The notes under the pieces were generated by a model. It worked only from the letters and a program-made list of their open reading frames with translations, searched no databases and had not been told where the DNA came from. A program made the translations under genes and the position numbers. Of a stretch of DNA of 64,000 bases, positions 8,412-16,765 are shown piece by piece. Position 1 is the first letter of the stretch. The number at the start of each line of letters is the position of its first letter. Origin of the DNA: an uncultured Bacteroidales bacterium (lineage in GTDB: Bacteria; Bacteroidota; Bacteroidia; Bacteroidales; P3); assembly GCA_900316965.1 (NCBI GenBank), contig ONEY01000005.1, forward strand, positions 1-64,000, in the 5' to 3' direction.

Positions 8412-9383
8412 ATGAAAAAGATTTTTTCATTTCTGCTATTTTTGCTGCCCTTCATGCTTTTTGCCGCCCCTAGCGACGGCCCCAAGCAAAAGAAGGTTGC
8501 GAACGACACCGTGGTACCTCAAACCTTCGAGTATGTTGTCCGTAACGGCAAGCCCCTCCTACTCGACCTCTACAGGCCTGCCAATCCTCGTCCCGACTCG
8601 GCGTGCGTGGTGTATATCTTTGGCGGTGGTTTTGCCGTTGGCGCAAGAAACGAAGAGGGTGTGCGCAGTTACTGCCAGCTTCTTGCCAAGCATGGTTTTA
8701 CCGCGATAGCCATCGACTACAGGTTGCACCTTAAAGAGGTTGACTACGACTCTGTGAATCTTTTCAACATGCAGGCTGTTTTCAGAGACGCCATCAATTT
8801 TGCCGCAGCCGACGCCTCCGACGCCGTTGCTTTCATTTGTCGCCATTCGGCGGAATGGGGCATAGCCAAAAATCGCATTATCATGAGTGGCTGCAGCGCT
8901 GGCGCCATTACCGCATTGCAGCTCGACTACTGCCGGTGCAACTCCTTGCCACCCACCTACTCTCTTCCTTCGGGCTGGCAGCCGGCTGCCATAGTGGCAT
9001 TTGCTGGTGGCATATTCTCGGAAGAGGGTCGTCCAAGCTACAGCAAAAAGCCGGCGCCGACGTTCTTCCTTCATGGCGATATTGACAAGATAGTAAACTA
9101 CAAAAAATTTCCTCCCATACTGCGCGAAGGACTTTACGGGGCGAAAAAACTTCATAGCGTTTTCGAAAAAGAAAACTATCCTCACTGGTTCTTCCGTTTT
9201 GAGGGTATCGGCCATGAGGTGGCAATGTATCACATTGTAATGTACGACGAATTCGAAGCCTTTGTCAACAAAACCCTAAAAGGGCGCTCCATGCATTACG
9301 ACGCCGAAATACACGACGACAACCTGCGTCCGACCAAATGGTCGAAAATGAATGTCTTCGACCTTTACAAAGGCGGAAACTAA
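8412..9383 (+). CDS. Secreted alpha/beta hydrolase (esterase/lipase-like)
   Basis: 323 residues from the ATG at 8412, chosen because it opens a clean signal peptide (MKKIFSFLLFLLPFMLFA). The fold is that of hormone-sensitive-lipase-type esterases: oxyanion loop GGG at 71-73, nucleophile Ser162 in GCSAG (160-164), likely Asp in HGDID (223 or 225), and His268 in GIGHEV. It should act on carboxyl esters or a polysaccharide acyl group in the periplasm; the substrate is unknown. It is probably in an operon with the upstream lipoprotein and ends at a bidirectional terminator. Confidence 0.82.
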   Translation: MKKIFSFLLFLLPFMLFAAPSDGPKQKKVANDTVVPQTFEYVVRNGKPLLLDLYRPANPRPDSACVVYIFGGGFAVGARNEEGVRSYCQLLAKHGFTAIAIDYRLHLKEVDYDSVNLFNMQAVFRDAINFAAADASDAVAFICRHSAEWGIAKNRIIMSGCSAGAITALQLDYCRCNSLPPTYSLPSGWQPAAIVAFAGGIFSEEGRPSYSKKPAPTFFLHGDIDKIVNYKKFPPILREGLYGAKKLHSVFEKENYPHWFFRFEGIGHEVAMYHIVMYDEFEAFVNKTLKGRSMHYDAEIHDDNLRPTKWSKMNVFDLYKGGN

Positions 9384-9433
9384 ACGGATCTGACAATACA
9401 GAAACAGATATATAAAGGTCACTTTATGACATA

Positions 9434-9480
9434 AAGAAAACGTTTTCGTCAGGCTTGGTACTGCGAAAACGTTTCTTTTT
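9434..9480. terminator. Bidirectional terminator between convergent genes
   Basis: AAAGAAAACGTTTTCG pairs with CGAAAACGTTTCTTT. The stem is flanked by A/T runs, so it can end both the hydrolase transcript (+) and the lipoprotein transcript (-). Confidence 0.85.
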
Positions 9481-9496
9481 ATGTTTTCAGAAATGT

Positions 9497-9925
9497 CTAT
9501 TTCATCCTCCAGCCTTTGTCGGTGAGCAACAATTTGTCGGAGCTTTTGTTGGTGCTTCCATCTCCAAAGACAAACTCGGTTGTGACAACAGCACTCTTGC
9601 CGTCTTCGGCAATCTTCTCGTCGACAATCTCAAAGCTTTTAAGTCCTTTTCTCATATTGTACAAGGATTCGGTCAGTTTAACGAATTCGTCGAGTTGCTT
9701 CTCCGTCATTTCCTCATAATCGACTCTGTATTGCAACGCACCTTTAAAATCCCCCTTTTGAAGACAAGTCGCCGATTTCCTCACAGCATCGGAGGGTGTC
9801 TCTTTTTTTATTATCTTTGAAGGTGCTGGCTCACTGCCAGTAGATTCTGACGACTGACCACAACTGGCCACGGAGATACTGCATGCCAAGGCAATCGTGA
9901 GGATGACAAAAAATTGTTTTTTCAT
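9497..9925 (-). CDS. Small lipoprotein, DUF4878/NTF2-like
   Basis: 142 residues with a signal peptide and lipobox VASC (Cys22), then a Ser/Pro/Lys linker and a domain beginning PSDAVRKSATCLQKGDFKGA. That pattern (residues placed in a peptide of about 100 aa, ending in a TDKGWRMK strand) is typical of DUF4878-type lipoproteins with an NTF2-like fold. These bind small ligands or peptides; no function is known for this one. Single-gene transcript. Confidence 0.75.
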   Translation of the reverse strand: MKKQFFVILTIALACSISVASCGQSSESTGSEPAPSKIIKKETPSDAVRKSATCLQKGDFKGALQYRVDYEEMTEKQLDEFVKLTESLYNMRKGLKSFEIVDEKIAEDGKSAVVTTEFVFGDGSTNKSSDKLLLTDKGWRMK

Positions 9926-10109
9926 TTTTAGATTAGTTTTAAAGGTTTAATATGTTTTTTACGCTGCAAAGATACTCCCTTTTATCACATCTTGCAACAT
10001 TAATCTCATTATTTTTATTCAATGACGATTATAGCAACATTATTTCAACGTGACACCATGATTTACAATTCATTTATCGCCATTATCATATTATAAAACA
10101 CTCATCAAA

Positions 10110-10145
10110 ACAAAAAGACGGGGTCGTTGAGCGATCCCGTCTTAA
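10110..10145 (-). terminator. Terminator of the hbd transcript
   Basis: On the minus strand AAGACGGGATCG and CGACCCCGTCTT form a strong stem, followed by TTTTTG. It lies 24 nt after the hbd stop. Confidence 0.85.
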
Positions 10146-10168
10146 CATGTTAATATTGGTTTAATACA

Positions 10169-11005
10169 TCAATATTTGAAGAAACCTTCGCCAGTTTTGC
10201 GGCCAAGCAGACCTGCACGGACCATCTTGCGGAGGAGCGGGTGAGGACGATACTTAGGATCGCCAAATTCTTTGTAGAGGACTTCCATGATGGCGAGGTT
10301 GACATCGTTGCCGATAAGGTCGGCCAAAGCCAGAGGACCCATGGGATGGTTGGCGCCAAGCATCATGCACTTGTCGATATCCTCGGCGCTGGCAATACCG
10401 TCGGCGAGAATGCCGCAGGCTTCGTTAATCATGGGGATAAGGATACGGTTGACGACAAAGCCGGGAGCTTCCTTAACCTCGACTGGTTGTTTGCCGATAG
10501 AGGTGGCGAGGTCGATGACGCACTTGCAAACATCGTCGCTGGTGAGCTGGCCACGGATTACCTCGACGAGAGCCATGCGGTCGGCGGGGTTGAAGAAATG
10601 CATGCCGATGAACTGAGCGGGACGGCTGGTGCAAGCGGCGATCTCAGTAATGGAGAGTGAGCTGCTGTTGGTGGCGAAGATGGCTTCTGGTTTGCAAATC
10701 TTGTCGAGTTCCATGAAGACATCCTTCTTGAGCTGCATTTCCTCGACGGCGGCCTCGATGACGAGGTCGGCATCGGCGAAGGTAGCATAGTCGGTGGTGG
10801 TGGTGATGTTGGCGAGCAGAGCGTCGACGGCCTCCTGGGTCATCTTGCCTTTCTCAACGAGTTTGCCATAACCTTTGGCGATAGAGGCCATAGCCTTGTC
10901 GAGGCTGGCTTGGGTGCGGCTTTTCATGACGACGGGCATCTTAGCGGCAAAGGCTTTAACAATACCTTTGGCCATAGTGCCAGTACCAATAACGTAAATT
11001 TTCAT
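10169..11005 (-). CDS. hbd: 3-hydroxybutyryl-CoA dehydrogenase
   Basis: 278 residues. The Rossmann NAD motif GTGTMAKG is at 7-14, TNSSSLSIT at 112-120, and the catalytic pair His136 (HFFNPADRM) and Glu148 are in place. The C-terminal dimer domain holds [11 protein letters not shown] and ends [11 protein letters not shown], as usual. It interconverts acetoacetyl-CoA and 3-hydroxybutyryl-CoA in butyrate or amino-acid fermentation. It follows crotonase (start 11854) by 69 nt on the same strand, so the two consecutive pathway steps are encoded together. A small oddity is [11 protein letters not shown], where GAGTM is usual. The name could also be given as a generic 3-hydroxyacyl-CoA dehydrogenase. 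Confidence 0.93.
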   Translation of the reverse strand: MKIYVIGTGTMAKGIVKAFAAKMPVVMKSRTQASLDKAMASIAKGYGKLVEKGKMTQEAVDALLANITTTTDYATFADADLVIEAAVEEMQLKKDVFMELDKICKPEAIFATNSSSLSITEIAACTSRPAQFIGMHFFNPADRMALVEVIRGQLTSDDVCKCVIDLATSIGKQPVEVKEAPGFVVNRILIPMINEACGILADGIASAEDIDKCMMLGANHPMGPLALADLIGNDVNLAIMEVLYKEFGDPKYRPHPLLRKMVRAGLLGRKTGEGFFKY

Positions 11006-11074
11006 GGTGATATTATTTTTGATTATTTTATGTTTAAATTATTCATTTACAAAACAAAGACACTTTCACGCCGA

Positions 11075-11854
11075 TTATTTCCCCTGAAAATCGCATTTGC
11101 CTTTTTCGAGGAAAGCCTTCATGCCGTTCTTTTGGTCCTCGGTGAGGAAGCAGCGGCCGAAAATACCATTCTCATAAATGATGGCCTCGTCGACGTCCAT
11201 ATCGTACTCCATATTGATACAGAGTTTGGCGGCTTTCACGGCGAGAGGCGCGTTGGTGGCAATCTGAGTAGCAATTTCCATGGCGCGGCTCATCAAGTCG
11301 GCTTGCGGAACCACCTCGTTGACAAGGCCTATACGCAAAGCTTCGTCAGCCTTGATCGCCTTGCCGGTATAGATAAGCTGCTTGGCCATACCCATGCCCA
11401 CTAGGCGAGCCAGACGCACGGTGCCGCTGAAGCCAGGAATGATGCCCAACCCCACCTCGGGCTGACCGAAGCGGGCGTTGTCGCTGCAGATACGTATGTC
11501 GCAAGCCATAGCAAGCTCGCAACCGCCACCCAGCGCAAAGCCGTTGACGGCAGCGATGACGGGGACATGGAGGGTTTCTATCTTGCGGAACACGGCAGAA
11601 CCTTTCTGTCCGAAAGTCTGCCCTTGCAGATTGTTCAGGGTAGCCATCTCGCTGATGTCGGCACCAGCGACGAACGATTTCTCGCCATCACCCGTGATGA
11701 TGAGGCAGCGGTACTGGTTGCAGTCGAAATGGTCGCAGAAATCGCCCAATTCGGCGAGAATTGTAGAATTGAGAGCATTGAGGCTCTTTGGAGCACTGAT
11801 GGTAAGAGTGCAAATGTATCCCTCAGTAGCTATTTTAAGAAAATTATATTCCAT
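11075..11854 (-). CDS. crt: Enoyl-CoA hydratase / crotonase
   Basis: 259 residues, the standard crotonase length. The oxyanion-hole segments are AGADI (63-67) and GGG (109-111). The two catalytic glutamates are Glu113 (GGGCELA) and Glu133 (QPEVGLG), so it should be an active hydratase adding water to crotonyl-CoA. It is first in a two-gene minus-strand operon with hbd. With the CoA-transferase at 3376 it supplies parts of a route between acetoacetyl-CoA or 4-hydroxybutyryl-CoA and butyryl-CoA; thiolase and butyryl-CoA dehydrogenase are not in the window. Confidence 0.92.
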   Translation of the reverse strand: MEYNFLKIATEGYICTLTISAPKSLNALNSTILAELGDFCDHFDCNQYRCLIITGDGEKSFVAGADISEMATLNNLQGQTFGQKGSAVFRKIETLHVPVIAAVNGFALGGGCELAMACDIRICSDNARFGQPEVGLGIIPGFSGTVRLARLVGMGMAKQLIYTGKAIKADEALRIGLVNEVVPQADLMSRAMEIATQIATNAPLAVKAAKLCINMEYDMDVDEAIIYENGIFGRCFLTEDQKNGMKAFLEKGKCDFQGK

Positions 11855-12032
11855 AATTGATAAAGATTACTTGCTTACGAGGGTGCAAATTTACGCTTTT
11901 TTTCCGATACAGATGTTAATTTTGAGCAACAATGATTCAAAATGGAGAAAACCAAGATATTAAGCAAGCATTTTTCTCCTGTCGCCTAATAAATAACACG
12001 GAAGGATGGCTGTTTTGCGTGCTGTTTTTTGC

Positions 12033-13187
12033 TCAGAATCCTATCTCAATGCCTATTTCGTGAAGTGAGCTTGAGGTGTAGAGCGACAGCAGGTTGGCGG
12101 TGAGGCTTAGTCGGCGTATGAAACCGCGTGGCAAAGCGAGGCCTAAGCCCATAGTAAGTCGCCAAGGGTTGAGGACGGGTTTGTTCCCTGTGTTGTTTCC
12201 GAGCATACTTGAGGTAGCGATGCTATGCGACGGGGTAAGGCTAAGGTTCCATCCTATGTCTTTGCCTTTGGGCCTGAAGTTGAAAGTGAGCGGCAAACTG
12301 GCATAAAGGCTGAAGGTGCTGTGGATTTCGGGCTTACCAGCAGGATAGATTGTGGTATTATCAGTACCGTCAATTCCGTCTACTGTTCCGATGTTATATG
12401 TTGTTACTTCTGTCTGATGTGAATAGCCGCTGAGCCCTATGCCGAGTTCCAACCCCTGCCGTTCGCCTAAAGGGATGGCATAGTTGACACCGACATTTGC
12501 GGCGAGGGAGGAGCTTGGCGACATACTGGTGTAGGAATTCGAGGCGCCAGAAAAGGAGTTTTGCTGCAATATGTATTCAGTATTATCGGCATCGCCGACA
12601 CCAATTCTGGGAAGTGCGGATGCTCCGACAGATGCAGTGAAGTGGAATCGTTTGCCTTCGTTGTCAGAAGGCTGAATGACGGGGTTGTCTGCCAATAATG
12701 GCTCTTGGATGTAAATAGGTTGAACGTCAAGCAGTGAAGGCTCAAGGGTGTTAGGTGTATTTGTATTTAGGGTGTCGGTGTCTAAGGCTTGCTGGGTGAT
12801 GGCAATTGCTGGCGGTTCGGTATTCTCATAGGGTATGTCGTATTCCTGCGGAATTGTTGGCTCGGGGATGGGTAGAGTCGAGGAGGTCGTGTGCTTTGTC
12901 TTATTTTGTGTTGTGGATGGTATGCTATGTTGCGTTTGCTCTTGGCTGAGCGTTTGCGGCACGCTTGGAACTTCCTGTCGAGCAATGACAACGTTTCCCT
13001 TTTGTAGGGGCATTGCAAATTGGTATACGGACCACACTGTAGTTGCCAGCAATATGGCTGTGCAAACCATAAGGGCTCGCCGTTTCTGCCGACGTGCCAA
13101 GCCGTGAAGGTTGTCTGCAACCTGTTGCTGCTGCCGACGGTCGGCACCGTATTGTTGTAATATGTCTTCTAGATTATCCTGTTTCAC
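12033..13187 (-). CDS. Membrane anti-sigma-like protein with C-terminal beta-barrel domain
   Basis: 384 residues in three parts. Residues 1-37 are charged and cytoplasmic-looking (MKQDNLEDILQQYGADRRQQ). A single membrane helix lies at about 38-59. A long Pro/Thr/Gln-rich periplasmic linker runs to about 180, and 181-384 looks like an outer-membrane beta-barrel or barrel-like domain (alternating strands, last residues EIGIEIGF). It follows an ECF sigma factor gene by about 60 nt on the same strand, so the N-terminal part most likely binds that sigma factor. The arrangement could carry an envelope signal to the sigma factor. No family I can name exactly; the anti-sigma role rests on context. 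Confidence 0.7.
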   Translation of the reverse strand: MKQDNLEDILQQYGADRRQQQQVADNLHGLARRQKRRALMVCTAILLATTVWSVYQFAMPLQKGNVVIARQEVPSVPQTLSQEQTQHSIPSTTQNKTKHTTSSTLPIPEPTIPQEYDIPYENTEPPAIAITQQALDTDTLNTNTPNTLEPSLLDVQPIYIQEPLLADNPVIQPSDNEGKRFHFTASVGASALPRIGVGDADNTEYILQQNSFSGASNSYTSMSPSSSLAANVGVNYAIPLGERQGLELGIGLSGYSHQTEVTTYNIGTVDGIDGTDNTTIYPAGKPEIHSTFSLYASLPLTFNFRPKGKDIGWNLSLTPSHSIATSSMLGNNTGNKPVLNPWRLTMGLGLALPRGFIRRLSLTANLLSLYTSSSLHEIGIEIGF

Positions 13188-13204
13188 TGTGTGAAGGTTG
13201 AATG

Positions 13205-13259
13205 GTTTTAGGGCTAGAGGGTTTTAGAGTTTCAGGGTTGAAGGGTTTTAAGGGTTTTG
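13205..13259 (-). repeat. Degenerate CCCTAAAA-like repeats
   Basis: Between the sigma and anti-sigma genes, overlapping the sigma 3' end, the plus strand reads a run of GGGTTTTA/GGGCTAGA/GGGTTTTAGAG/GGGTTGAAGGGTTTTA units. It looks like a decayed short tandem repeat of 8-10 bases. Confidence 0.45.
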
Positions 13260-13700
13260 TTTTGATATTTCAGATCTTAAAGTGGCGTAGGCGCGGCTCA
13301 GCTGTGTAGTTATGTTAGTTTCGCTGAGGCTTGTCTGCTGCGCGATTTCGTGGATGGTCATCTGCTTTACGTATTTCATTTCTATTATTGTCTGCTGCTG
13401 TTTCGGCAATGATGCTATGGCTTGCTCCACCTGCCTGTATCGCAGTTCGGTGTCGTGCGTATCGTCGTCATATTGCTGAATCTGGACTTCTGACACTGCG
13501 ACTTCCATCATCTTCTGTCTCTGCTTGTTGTGGCGTAGCATATCGATGCAGTAGTTTCGCAATGTGCGCATACTGAAACCCTGTGGGTCTTTCATCAGTC
13601 CCAATCGCCATCGTATGCGCCATAGCCGCACAAAAGACTCTTGCACGGCGTCGTTGACAAGGTCGTCGTCGTGCAGAATCTGGACTGCTACTCGCCTCAT
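13248..13700 (-). CDS. ECF-type RNA polymerase sigma factor
   Basis: 150 residues from the ATG at 13700. Region 2 (HDDDLVNDAVQESFVRLWRI, then DPQGFSMRTLRNYCIDMLR) and region 4 (LPKQQQTIIEMKYVKQMTIHEIAQQ, then a second helix) are clear. Codons in frame upstream of 13700 encode IDINTEKFINDIVSLQPA, which fits the missing first helix of region 2. They run back to a TAA at 13755-13757 with no ATG, GTG or TTG, so the true start may be a rare ATC at 13752-13754. It directs transcription of an unknown regulon, held by the membrane protein encoded next. Alternatively the ATG start gives a shortened protein. Confidence 0.88.
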   Translation of the reverse strand: MRRVAVQILHDDDLVNDAVQESFVRLWRIRWRLGLMKDPQGFSMRTLRNYCIDMLRHNKQRQKMMEVAVSEVQIQQYDDDTHDTELRYRQVEQAIASLPKQQQTIIEMKYVKQMTIHEIAQQTSLSETNITTQLSRAYATLRSEISKQNP

Positions 13701-13793
13701 AGCGGGTTGCAGCGAGACAATGTCGTTTATGAACTTCTCGGTATTTATATCGATTTAGATTCTTATAGGGTTGATGTATGGTGTGTTGTTTGC

Positions 13794-14243
13794 TTAAAAA
13801 GTATTCTCGTAGATGGTTGTCTGTTCCGGTGTTCCGCAGAAGATGCTTTCAACTTTTATAATTAGAGTGAATGGGTGTGGTGGCAGGTTGTTTACATGAA
13901 AAGAATTGTCGTATAGACAGATGCAGTCGGTGAGCCCTTGTTCGCCCACGTGCTCTACTACGGTAACAGTATTGCCGTTAGTTTCCACGGTGGTGGTAAT
14001 GTGTGGCTCGCCACAGTCAAGAACCATATTATAATGTGTCACCTGCATTGAATTGCCAGTACCCGGCCAAAATACCACGATAGAGTCTGTGCTCATATCC
14101 TTGACGGCCAGTTTGTCAGTGCTGGTATGACAGCCCGACGTGTTGATGTCGGAGACGAACGGGGTTTCTGATTCGTTCTTTTCGCAAGCCCAAAGTAGGG
14201 CGAGGATGATTGTGGCAGCAGCCATTATTACTGTCTTTCTCAT
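13794..14243 (-). CDS. Small lipoprotein of unknown function
   Basis: 149 residues. Signal peptide MRKTVIMAAATIILALLWAC with lipobox Cys20, followed by a soluble domain with four further cysteines (HITTT...DCICLY and others), perhaps forming disulfides in the periplasm. The domain looks all-beta. It lies upstream of the sigma/anti-sigma pair on the same strand, about 40 nt from the sigma frame, and could be part of that transcript. I do not recognise the family. Confidence 0.65.
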   Translation of the reverse strand: MRKTVIMAAATIILALLWACEKNESETPFVSDINTSGCHTSTDKLAVKDMSTDSIVVFWPGTGNSMQVTHYNMVLDCGEPHITTTVETNGNTVTVVEHVGEQGLTDCICLYDNSFHVNNLPPHPFTLIIKVESIFCGTPEQTTIYENTF

Positions 14244-14371
14244 AGTGAAAAAAAGTTTAGTTTATCCTAATAACGCAAAAAAACGAAGAATGTCACAGCA
14301 AAAGAAATTTTTTTTTCTTTGTGACATTTAATCCTGTTGTGCGTTATATAGGTGTAACTAAACAACGCAAT

Positions 14372-14719
14372 ATGAATATGAAGAAAAAAAAGTTTGTTTT
14401 ACTAGCCATTATGGCGGACGAGTACGTCCTTAATATAGAAAAGGGTAAGTTTGTGGTGTTGGAGGAACCTTATCAGCATCCGTATGCCTCTGATATCACC
14501 ATCAAAGCCGTCATACTTGTGGAAGGGGAATCTTTGCCACATCGGGGCATAATGATAACGCCGTATTGCATTTCGGGGCATATCCCATCTGGATACCATG
14601 CCGGTGACACCACGACGGTGCGGGCCAAGATAAAAGAGATATATCCCAAAGGCGCGACATTCGCGATAGCAGACAATGTGACTGTATATAAATTAAAAGA
14701 CATAGAAAGGATTAAATGA
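14372..14719 (+). CDS. Hypothetical protein
   Basis: 115 residues from the ATG at 14372; a second ATG at 14378 is also possible. The open frame further upstream has no start context. Lysine-rich beginning, then beta-strand-like segments; no cleavable signal or family that I recognise. Its stop overlaps the start of the next gene (ATGATGA), so it is translated together with the META-type lipoprotein. Confidence 0.6.
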   Translation: MNMKKKKFVLLAIMADEYVLNIEKGKFVVLEEPYQHPYASDITIKAVILVEGESLPHRGIMITPYCISGHIPSGYHAGDTTTVRAKIKEIYPKGATFAIADNVTVYKLKDIERIK

Positions 14720-15483
14720 TGAAAAAACTGTTTCTTCTTCCACTTTCGGCACTTTTGCTGTGCCTGCTTTTTTCCGCCTGCAAGAAAGACAAAATCAAAC
14801 TTTATTTTGACTACGATGGTCCATGCCATTGCGGTGTGGAGAACCCGCTTGAGGACTTGGAATGGCTGCACAATACGGCGGAGCAGTTCGAGTCGATGCG
14901 TGACAAACAATGGGCGAGCATTTCAATTTGCACCTACGATTCCACCAAGCAAGGCTTTATCATCGACCCTTGTGTGAATTGCGACGACGGTATGCAGTCG
15001 TTCGTCGACTGTGGAGGCAATAATCTGGGCGACTTGGGCGGTATTGCCGGTATACCACTATCCACCTACAATATAGATCCCGCCAGCGTACGCGAGATAT
15101 ACCGCAACTATCCCGACACGGCGGCCACGCTTGTCAATAAACGTTGGCAACTACAGCGCTTCTTTGACCGTGAGACTCAGACGGGGGAAATCCCTATGCA
15201 AGGCAACAATCCCATCCCTTTCTGGCTATACTTTCAAAAAGATGGTACAATTGTGGGAGGCGGTATCAACCAGCTGAATGGCAGTTACGCCCTCTATGAG
15301 CAAGACCATATCTATATCAGTATCGGAACCATCACGGAAATATATGACGCTACAGGATGTGAGGAACGTATGGTCAATGCCTTGAACGACGCCACCATCT
15401 GTGATGTATCCTATAATGGAACAACCATGCGTATCTATTACGACATGAATCGCAAGTACATGGATTTCATCCGGGCTCAATAG
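14716..15483 (+). CDS. META-domain-like lipoprotein
   Basis: 255 residues. Signal peptide with lipobox FSAC (Cys22). The first domain is Cys-rich (DGPCHCGVE, CVNCDDG, FVDCGGN). The C-terminal half starts LVNKRWQLQRFF and continues FWLYFQKDGTIVGGGINQLNGSYAL, which is close to the META/HslJ pattern of a small stress-linked envelope domain. It overlaps the preceding gene by 4 nt. Likely anchored in a membrane facing the periplasm; precise role unknown. Confidence 0.7.
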   Translation: MMKKLFLLPLSALLLCLLFSACKKDKIKLYFDYDGPCHCGVENPLEDLEWLHNTAEQFESMRDKQWASISICTYDSTKQGFIIDPCVNCDDGMQSFVDCGGNNLGDLGGIAGIPLSTYNIDPASVREIYRNYPDTAATLVNKRWQLQRFFDRETQTGEIPMQGNNPIPFWLYFQKDGTIVGGGINQLNGSYALYEQDHIYISIGTITEIYDATGCEERMVNALNDATICDVSYNGTTMRIYYDMNRKYMDFIRAQ

Positions 15484-15599
15484 TCGCAATCTTCCTTTAA
15501 TCTTTCACAGGATGAGACAAAAATAATGGATCATCCTGTTTTTTATTTAAAAATATACGCATGACAAACAGTTATTTACAACATATATTAAAAAAAAAT

Positions 15600-15642
15600 T
15601 TTGTCAGATGAAAAAAAGTTTGTTACTTTGCAATACAAAGTT
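15600..15642 (+). promoter_or_regulatory. Promoter with overlapping operator-like palindrome
   Basis: TTTG (15600-15603), 19 nt, then TTACTTTG (15623-15630). The inverted repeat ACTTTG-caata-CAAAGT overlaps the -7 box. The same sequence (ACTTTG, n, AATACAAAGTTCTTTT) recurs at 16714 before creD, so both are likely sites for the regulator encoded between them. Confidence 0.65.
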
Positions 15643-15661
15643 CTTTTAGAAAATTATCGAT

Positions 15662-16279
15662 ATGGACAACAACGACGCATTACGCGATATAAAGGATATT
15701 AAATCCATGATGGAACGTTCCTCACGTTTTAAGTCCATCAGCGGATGGGGTGTAGCATTGGCTGGACTGATTGCCTTGGCCGCAGCATGGGTTGCCTACA
15801 AGATATTCTCTGACGGTACCCTCTTTGGCGACACCCATTATCTTTGGGAGTACAAGACAAGAGTAGCAGTATGGGGATCCTTGATTCTTGTCGTCGTATG
15901 CGGATTAATAGTAATGCTATCGTCACTGCTATTGGCTCGCCGCCAAGGAGAAAGGCTTCAAATCGATAAGGCCATGCGCCGCACCATCTTTAATTTCAGC
16001 GTGCCACTACTGGCTGGAGGCATACTATGCCTCGCTTTGGTATTGAACGGCTATTACGGACTCACCTCCTCAGTTATGCTGATTTTCTACGGCCTCGCCC
16101 TGATCAACTGCCACCACTCCTCTCTTCCCATGCTCGGGACCTTGGGATACCTGGAACTATTGCTGGGATTGATCGACTGCTTCGTGGCAACACACGCCCT
16201 GCTGCTCTGGGCCATCGGTTTCGGACTACTTCACCTCGCCTTCGGAATATACCTAATAGCAGCCAACAATCGCACCTGA
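15662..16279 (+). CDS. Integral membrane protein, hypothetical
   Basis: 205 residues with an N-terminal amphipathic cytoplasmic segment (MDNNDALRDIKDIKSMMERS) and about six hydrophobic helices (roughly 28-46, 70-90, 110-128, 134-146, 155-175, 180-200). No catalytic motif seen. It is the first gene of a cluster with a winged-helix regulator and CreD, and its promoter carries the same palindrome as that of creD, so it is probably part of the same regulon. The family is common in Bacteroidales next to such regulators but has no known function. Confidence 0.75.
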   Translation: MDNNDALRDIKDIKSMMERSSRFKSISGWGVALAGLIALAAAWVAYKIFSDGTLFGDTHYLWEYKTRVAVWGSLILVVVCGLIVMLSSLLLARRQGERLQIDKAMRRTIFNFSVPLLAGGILCLALVLNGYYGLTSSVMLIFYGLALINCHHSSLPMLGTLGYLELLLGLIDCFVATHALLLWAIGFGLLHLAFGIYLIAANNRT

Positions 16280-16349
16280 CATCAACATTAGACATTCGTA
16301 TTATTCTCACAATTCGTGAACAACAAAGAAGAATAATTAGCGGGGTCCA

Positions 16350-16383
16350 ACATCATACATCTTACATCATACATCTTACATCA
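16350..16383 (+). repeat. 14-bp tandem repeat before the regulator start
   Basis: ACATCATACATCTT is repeated twice exactly (16350-16363, 16364-16377) followed by ACATCA, ending 4 nt before the GTG start at 16387. The unit is not a multiple of three, so it is non-coding. Confidence 0.7.
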
Positions 16384-16386
16384 ATC

Positions 16387-16698
16387 GTGGATCGCCAAAT
16401 CAAAATATCGGTACTTGGACTGAACAAAGCATTCGAAAGCCGTACCCGCCTCGGTATCATGTCGGTGCTGATGGTCAACGACGACGCTGACTTTACAACT
16501 CTAAAGCAACTTCTTGAACTGACCGACGGCAACCTCGCCAGCCACGCCCGCGCACTCGAAGACCAAGGCTATATCAGCTGTGAAAAACGCTTCGTCGGTC
16601 GCAAACCCAACACCGTCTACCGCGTAACCCCCAAAGGCCGTGAAGCTTTCAAAGAACATCTTGCCGCTTTGGAACAGTTCGTCAAAGAACAAAAATAA
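16387..16698 (+). CDS. Winged-helix transcriptional regulator (MarR/ArsR-like)
   Basis: 103 residues starting at GTG 16387, the first start after the tandem repeat and the one matching the family length. A single winged HTH is clear: SRTRLGIMSVLMVND, then FTTLKQLLELTDGNLASHARALEDQGYISCEK and the wing KPNTVYRVTPKGREAFKEHL. Regulators of this type sit before creD in many Bacteroidales. The matching palindromes upstream of the neighbouring membrane protein and of creD are its probable targets. No sensor domain is present, so the signal is unknown. Confidence 0.85.
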   Translation: MDRQIKISVLGLNKAFESRTRLGIMSVLMVNDDADFTTLKQLLELTDGNLASHARALEDQGYISCEKRFVGRKPNTVYRVTPKGREAFKEHLAALEQFVKEQK

Positions 16699-16713
16699 TT
16701 TTTTTTGGTTTTT

Positions 16714-16732
16714 AACTTTGAAATACAAAGTT
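16714..16732 (+). promoter_or_regulatory. Operator-like palindrome in the creD promoter
   Basis: AACTTTG-aaata-CAAAGTT is a perfect 7-bp inverted repeat. It contains TAACTTTG, a -7 box (16713-16720), 46 nt before the creD ATG. It matches the element at 15623-15642 in 17 or more positions. Confidence 0.65.
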
Positions 16733-16765
16733 CTTTTTAAATATCAACACAACAATTTATTAATT

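Noticed and set aside
8559..9233. 224-residue minus-strand frame
   Set aside because: Shadow of the alpha/beta hydrolase, which has a complete catalytic triad on the plus strand.
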